Part shown: positions 59,601-64,000 of the stretch, in pieces
How positions within the stretch are numbered: position 1 is the first letter of the stretch
How the letters are laid out: each line of letters starts with the position of its first letter
Assembly (NCBI RefSeq): GCF_032118995.1
Contig: NC_092666.1
Location: 8,630,501-8,694,500, forward strand
DNA: 64,000 nt
Reading direction: 5' to 3'
Origin: Asterias amurensis
Taxonomy: Eukaryota; Echinodermata; Asteroidea; Forcipulatida; Asteriidae
Position numbers and translations under genes: made by a program
Notes under the pieces: generated by a model
Seen by the model: the letters and a program-made list of their open reading frames with translations, nothing else
The model's database searches: none
What the model was told of the DNA's origin: nothing

Positions 59601-61100
59601 TTCGCGCGTTTCGCCGTGTCATGACATGTGTTTAAAATAAATTCGTAATTCTCGTTAACGAGAATTTATATTGTTTTGCTGTTTTCTCAAAAAGTAAAGC
59701 ATTTCATGGAATAATATTTCAAGAGAAGTCTTTCACCATTGCCTTCTGTAAACCCTGTAAGTTATTTGTAAATCTGTGCACATTTTTTTTTTTTTCTGAG
59801 GCGAAAGGGTCCAATGGCTTTAAATGTTAATGTTTTTTTTCGTTGTTTAACTTCCTTGTTTTCTTTCTTTCTCATAATCTGTAGGGTTGGTGGAGACCTA
59901 TGTTAGGTTTAGAAAGAGGTGTACATGTCGATGGACAATAACAAATCAAGCTTTTTATTTCTCTCCCTTTTCCTTTTTCTTTCTTTCTCATATTCTGTAG
60001 GGTTGGGTAGGGTTGGTGGAGACCTATGTTAGGTTTAGAAAGAGGTGTATATGTCAAAGAACAATAACAAATCAAGCTTTTTATTTCTCTCCCTTTTCCC
60101 TTTTCTTTCTTTCTCATATTCTGTAGGGTTGGGTAGGGTTGGTGGAGACCTATGTTAAGTTTAGAAAGAGGTGTATATGTCAAAGAACAATAACAAATCA
60201 AGCTTTTTATTTCTCTCCCTTGTCCTTTTTTTCTTTCTTTCTCATATTCTGTAGGGTTGGGTAGGGTTGGGAAATAGAAGTGTTCAGTTTAATAATAGGT
60301 ATACTATGTGTAAGACGAAATACCAAATAAAGCCTAATTGTTTAAACTTACTTGTAATCTAGAACCGACGGGTGGTAAAGGAGGAATGTCATAGTCTTCT
60401 GGTGTTTCTCGGACTGTAAGAGAAAAGCATTGACAGTTAAGTTTGGATTTAGATAATATTCTAAACACTCTTTAGTGCCAAACGAGAAGAGATGAAGACA
60501 ATGTAGAAATTTTAGTTGTACGTAGATGTAGGAGGAAAACCACAGAGAGTATACTCCAGGGAAAACCCAAGCAGTTGGTGGGGATCGACTGACAATGAAG
60601 AAATTTGAGTTTTAGATGTAAATATGAGGAAAACCACAGAGAATATACTCCAGGGGAAAACCCATGCAGTCCGCCAGGGACTGAGAACCCAATCCACATA
60701 CATGTAGTGCCCCTGGTGGGATTCAAACCAGGGTCCCAGAGGTGGAAGGTGCGGCGAAGGCACCACTACACCGACCTCGTTACTTTTCTCAAATTATTTA
60801 CTTTATTGTTAGCATGAAAGTTCATCTGTGTCAGTAGTTAGATACAATTTGGTTTAACTCTTGATCACAACACTGAAAATAATTTCATACCTGAAATTTT
60901 CGACCCGACACTTAGGTCTTGATCAGCAGGATTTACTTTGTTTATTGTTATTATTTGTCAGCCGACTATTATGGGATTTACTTGGAGCTACTTACCTGGT
61001 GTTCTTGGTTGTTGAGTTGCTGATTGGACTTGGGAGTTAGTGGGCATGTGTACACGTACAGGAGGAATATCGTACTCATCAGATGGTGAAGCTCTCTCGC
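56606..61100 (-). CDS. CBL: CBL-type E3 ubiquitin ligase, C-terminal three exons (partial)
   Basis: Exons in transcription order: 61100-60996, 60413-60352 and 56890-56606 (TAA), 452 nt in phase. The first two carry SDEYDIPPVRV and EDYDIPPLPP, matching the Tyr/Pro motifs of the CBL tail that bind SH2 and SH3 partners. The last exon is proline-rich (HAPPLPTQPRPPAADS) and ends in a UBA domain: SLEGMIGTLVLEGFRKEDIA, then KALDISQNDLKMARKILQGF. The order YDxPP, Pro-rich, UBA at the extreme C-terminus is the CBL/CBLB arrangement. CBL adds ubiquitin to activated receptor tyrosine kinases at the membrane through an N-terminal TKB domain and RING, which must lie beyond the right edge. The introns hold several MITEs. 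It converges on AAR2. The family is fairly sure; the exact orthologue (CBL against CBLB) cannot be split in an invertebrate. Confidence 0.88.
57003..57377. repeat. TTAA-bordered MITE family 2 inserted in a CTTAGG element
   Basis: GAAGCCATTGGACACTTTCG to CGAAAGTGTCCAATGGCTTT. The flanking halves (GGGTGGATTTCACAAAGAGTT before, AAGACTAGTCTTATCTTGAG after) rejoin as the uninterrupted element seen near 43715, so this copy is a later insertion. Confidence 0.85.
57476..57849. repeat. TTAA-bordered MITE family 3, inserted in the same CTTAGG element
   Basis: TTAAAGGAACACGCTGCCTT to AGGCAACAGGTTCCTTTAA. The host element resumes after it (GACTAGTCCTAACTCTTTGT), so one element carries two insertions. 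Confidence 0.88.
58182..58569. repeat. TTAA-bordered MITE family 3, copy 3
   Basis: TTAAAGGAACACGTTGCCTT to AAGGCAACGTGTTCCTTTAA, perfect 20-bp ends. The centre is a palindrome around ACCCCCATAAATGGCCGAC and GGCCATTTATGG. Confidence 0.92.
58750..59315. repeat. About 560-bp dispersed repeat with a hairpin head, copy 2
   Basis: Matches 24618-25170 from AAGGGAATCAATGTGTGATG through the hairpin (AACCAGGCCT arms) to CACCAATAGGAATAGCGAAA. Confidence 0.88.
59452..59823. repeat. TTAA-bordered MITE family 2 in a CBL intron
   Basis: TTAAAGCCGTTGGACACTTT to AAAGGGTCCAATGGCTTTAA. Close to the copy at 40963-41336 throughout. Confidence 0.9.
59870..60290. repeat. About 120-128-bp minisatellite (3.5 copies)
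   Basis: The unit contains TCTGTAGGGTTGGGTAGGGT, AGACCTATGTTAGGTTTAGA and AACAATAACAAATCAAGCTT, and a TTTCTTTCTTTC block that varies in length. The open minus-strand frame through it is a by-product. Confidence 0.92.
60480..60790 (-). repeat. Second tRNA-headed SINE family, copy 2
   Basis: On the minus strand: A-box-like GTGTAGTGGTGC (near 60770), B box GGTTTGAATCC (60729-60719), then GGGTTTTCCCCTGGAGTATA and GTGGTTTTCCTCATATTTAC. The final part is duplicated (GAGTATACTCTCTGTGGTTT follows at about 60560). Confidence 0.82.
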
Positions 61101-61133
61101 CTAAACACACAATAGTTCAAATCAAACTTCAAT

Positions 61134-61530
61134 TAAAGGCAGTGGACACTATTGGTAATTACTCAAAATAATTGTTAGCATAATAACTTACTTGGTACCG
61201 AGCAATGAAGAGCTGTTGATAGCATAAAGCATTGTGATAAACAGCTCCCTCTGAAGTAACGTAGTTTTTGAGAAAGAAGTAATTTTCCACAAAAATATTT
61301 GAATTTGATTTCAAGACCTCAGAATTAGATTTGGAGGTCCCGAAATCAAGCATCTGAAAGCACACAACTTAGTGTGACAAGGGTGTTTTTTCTTCCATTA
61401 TTATCGTGCAACTTTGACGACCAATTGAGTTAAAATTTTCACAGGTTTGTTATTTTGTGCAAAATGTTGAGATACACCAAGTGATAAGACTGGTCTTTGA
61501 CAATTACCAAAGGTGTCAAGTGTCTTTAAA
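61134..61530. repeat. TTAA-bordered MITE family 1, copy upstream of the CBL exons
   Basis: TTAAAGGCAGTGGACACTAT at the left; AAAGGTGTCAAGTGTCTTTAA at the right (diverged). It starts about 35 bp from the CBL exon acceptor at 61101. Confidence 0.85.
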
Positions 61531-62351
61531 GAAACATCCACAACCAGTAGATTTTCACATCAATTAAAATTATGAAATTTGATATACCCAGAAAGGCAAC
61601 TTTGTCAATCCACACAATGAAAAAAGAAAATACTGAAACACGCTCAAAAGTTTGTGCTGTGTTTTAAAGTTATGTAGCAGGTACAGTCGTGTGTAAATCT
61701 CTTTTAGGAGTGTTCGCTCTTTGCTTCTACCCATAAGTTTACTTGTTGTAGTTACTTCTTATCAACAGAAAGCTTGCATTTTACAAATCTGAAATTATAA
61801 AACTGCTTAAAATTTCTTTTTCATGGTATTCAATACATGTAAATGGATTACAAAAAATGTAATAAAAAATTAATAAATATATCAAACATTTCAAACTGAT
61901 CTTCTGTTAAAAGTTTGACTAAAATAAATTTCATCTTCTTCATTTCTTGAAACATTTCTACAACTAGACATTGGGTCAATGCAGATCCAATAGACTTTGT
62001 CTTGGCTAAAAAAAAAACCACACGTTGTCATAATGTAAATGTGGTTGTTGCCCGGTTCATACTCCCAAGTGAAATGTAAAAGCGAAGCAAACCTTCTCAC
62101 AGCACAGTCAGAAAACATGAAAAAAACGTGTAGTGATTGTATGCATCACAAAACTTTCTCTCCATATCCTCATTTACGTAAAGTGAAAACTGGGCTTAAA
62201 GGGGCACTATCGCCACGACCGAAACAGGCCTGTGAATGTTCATGAAATTATGAACTCCACCAAGTGACTGCACGCGAGCGCCCTCAGTCTGTATCTACAG
62301 AGGATGCCACAAGTTGGTGAGAGTTCATAATTCCATGTACAGCCGCAGGCC
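61531..62351. other. CBL intron, no exon recognised
   Basis: AT-rich. A stretch with GGGGCACTATCGCCACGACC (62201) and GAGCGCCCTCAG (62276) looks repeat-like, but no ends were defined. Confidence 0.4.
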
Positions 62352-62596
62352 TGGGCCCAATTTCATAGAGCTGCTTAGCATAAAAATTTGCTTAGCATGA
62401 AATTTCTTCCTTGATAAAAACAGGATTACCAACCAAATTTCCACGCGATTTTCAGGATAAGCAAACAACAGCTGAGTTACCAGTAACAAGTAATATGCAA
62501 CAAATAGAAATTTGGTTGGTAATCCTGTTTTTATCAAGGAAGAAATTTCATGCAAAGCAAATTTTTGTGCTTAGCAGCTCTATGAAATTGGGCCCT
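62352..62596. repeat. Inverted-repeat element GGGCCCAATTTCATAGAGCTGC, copy 3
   Basis: GGGCCCAATTTCATAGAGCT to AGCTCTATGAAATTGGGCCC, perfect 20-bp ends. The arms include CCTTGATAAAAACAGGATTA and its inverse. Confidence 0.93.
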
Positions 62597-62782
62597 GCTT
62601 TGTTCATGATGATAGTGCCTGGCCATTTAACACATACAGACTAGTTATCATTGTCTTAAGTTCATCAATTAAACTGACGGGTCTGTATCCTCCTATATAC
62701 TGTGTAAAAAAAAACAATGGGGGGCCTAAAATATCAACAAGCTGCTATCTTGTTGCTTTGCCTGTTTGCAATCAAAGTATGG

Positions 62783-62925
62783 TCGTGTCCGAACTGGCGA
62801 CTTTGGCTACAGCTACGGCTAGATCGCACACGTACAGTGCATGCCTATTCTTCAACACTGCAGTCGCGCTGATCTAGCCGTAGCTGTGGACGAAGTCACC
62901 ATTTCGGACTTGGCTTAATAGATTG
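62783..62925. repeat. Palindromic element with GTAGCTGTGG/GCTACGGCTAG arms
   Basis: Left GTGTCCGAACTGGCGACTTT...CTACAGCTACGGCTAGATC; right GATCTAGCCGTAGCTGTGGA...ACCATTTCGGACTTGGC. The 40-bp arms are about 85 percent inverted-identical. A diverged half follows at 62935-63025 (CTACAACCGTATTC, GCCATAGCCACAGCCGAAGT). Confidence 0.8.
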
Positions 62926-64000
62926 TCAGGCCAAGTCCACCTTGATGCCTTCGGCAGTGGCTACAACCGTATTCTCCAATGCTGTAGTTGTATCCAAGAG
63001 CCATAGCCACAGCCGAAGTCACTTAATTCAGATGTGGCATATCATTAGTCAGCCAGCAGGAAATGTGTATCAAATGCTCCTAAACATGATGACAGAGCAA
63101 AAGCCACAGCTGTAGCCTAAGCCTTGGTTTGGGATAGGCCCCTGATACTAAATTAAGAAAACACGATGACGGCACCAGCATTGGGTTTTACAACCCAAAC
63201 TACTCCACGCTTTTTTGTACAGCTTCTGAACTTTCCGCTCGTCTGCTGCTAAATGCACTCGCTTCAAGACCACAACCCAAGTCTTGTTCAAAGTACCTGA
63301 CCTCTACTCACCCCTGACCTCATGACCCCACCAAGTTACAAAGTGACATACCATAGAACCACACAGGGAGCAAACTGAAAGCTGGGATTTCTAAACGCAG
63401 ACCACTTCCATAAAGCAGCACAGCTACTGCTTTTGAGATTGCATAGGCTACTCACCGAACCTGCTTAGAGAAAGTATGTACATGTACTTTGACTGGAAGT
63501 CTGCCTGATAATGCTTAGCAAAATTTATTCTTCTCAATTAAATGTCTGCTTAGCTGCTCTGTGAAAGTTGCCAGAGATGTGTGTGATTGTGAGGTTTAGT
63601 AAAAACAGAGTCATTGTCAGCAGTCTTTTCAGTATGTCCATTGTGAGAAGAGGGTTTAGACTTGGGTAGAAGTATACCCCAATCGGGGGATGATTGTATT
63701 GGTGATTCTAATGCAAAAGACTTTACTTACCAAAATATCCCCTGATTGGTGAAATATACAGGGCAAGCCAAGAAGAAGTTGACCAATATTTACAATTTAA
63801 AAACATAACAACAACTAACACTCAAAACCCCAACAAAACACATTAAACAAGCATTCTTTCCTGCCCATCTGAAAAAAAATGAAACAAATTGATGATTCAT
63901 AAGAGGAGTTAGGTCTATTTAAAAAAAAGAATGCATATTTATATGTGCTTCGCTGGGGTTTTGAGTGTCAGTTGCTGTTTTGTTTTCAAATTATAAATCT
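62926..64000. other. Right edge, no gene recognised
   Basis: Presumably an intron of the CBL-type gene. No exon with CBL-like coding (TKB, RING, Pro-rich) was found on the minus strand. Confidence 0.4.

Noticed and set aside
59872..60201. 109-residue minus-strand repeat ORF
   Set aside because: Reads through the minisatellite; internal repeats equal the DNA period.

Overview
This window is eukaryotic nuclear DNA, most likely from an echinoderm and probably a sea star. Genes are split by GT-AG introns. Introns and spacers are AT-rich and packed with short inverted-repeat elements and tRNA-derived SINEs. The dense TTAA-flanked families and tRNA-headed SINEs look like those I associate with asteroid genomes; the species call is inference. 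All exon models come from splice signals, reading phase and family resemblance, without transcripts.

Left third (about 1-24 kb): a tandem array of minus-strand genes for small secreted cysteine-containing proteins that I cannot place in a named family. Copy A (1392-3813) loses its last exon at the left edge. Copy B (10954-16553) is complete, with 5 exons and 242 aa. Copy C (19851-22625) has 4 exons and 222 aa and a nonsense codon 14 codons before the ancestral end. A decayed exon (about 23.67-23.86 kb) marks a fourth copy. B and C lie in a visible tandem segmental duplication (about 8.9-17.5 kb and 17.7-23.4 kb). Exon 2 is almost identical in A, B and C while the other exons have diverged, which points to gene conversion. 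Between and inside these genes are a dead Penelope-like reverse transcriptase (about 5.1-6.5 kb), two dead non-LTR reverse transcriptases, a 570-bp TTATTG microsatellite and nested MITEs.

Middle (25.5-36.6 kb): a plus-strand adhesion GPCR. Fourteen exons can be joined in phase, giving a GAIN region, a canonical GPS (HL/T), seven membrane helices and a basic Ser/Lys-rich tail. The 5' exons were not found. It is divergent from the secreted-protein array.

Right half (39-61 kb): three conserved housekeeping-type genes. PIH1D2 (minus, 4 exons, 39249-44220) encodes a dynein-assembly/HSP90 co-chaperone adaptor. AAR2 (plus, coding region in one exon, 45797-46933) encodes the U5 snRNP/PRP8 assembly factor. 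They are head to head and could share a promoter. The last three exons of a CBL-type E3 ubiquitin ligase (minus, 56606-61100) end in a UBA domain; its 5' exons lie beyond the right edge. AAR2 and CBL converge tail to tail across about 9 kb with no other gene seen.

Repeats: two hAT-type MITEs with exact 8-bp target duplications, one Harbinger-like MITE with a TAA duplication, several TTAA-bordered MITE families, long perfect hairpins, minisatellites of 20, 92 (alternating as a 184-bp dimer) and about 120-128 bp, and tRNA-headed SINEs.
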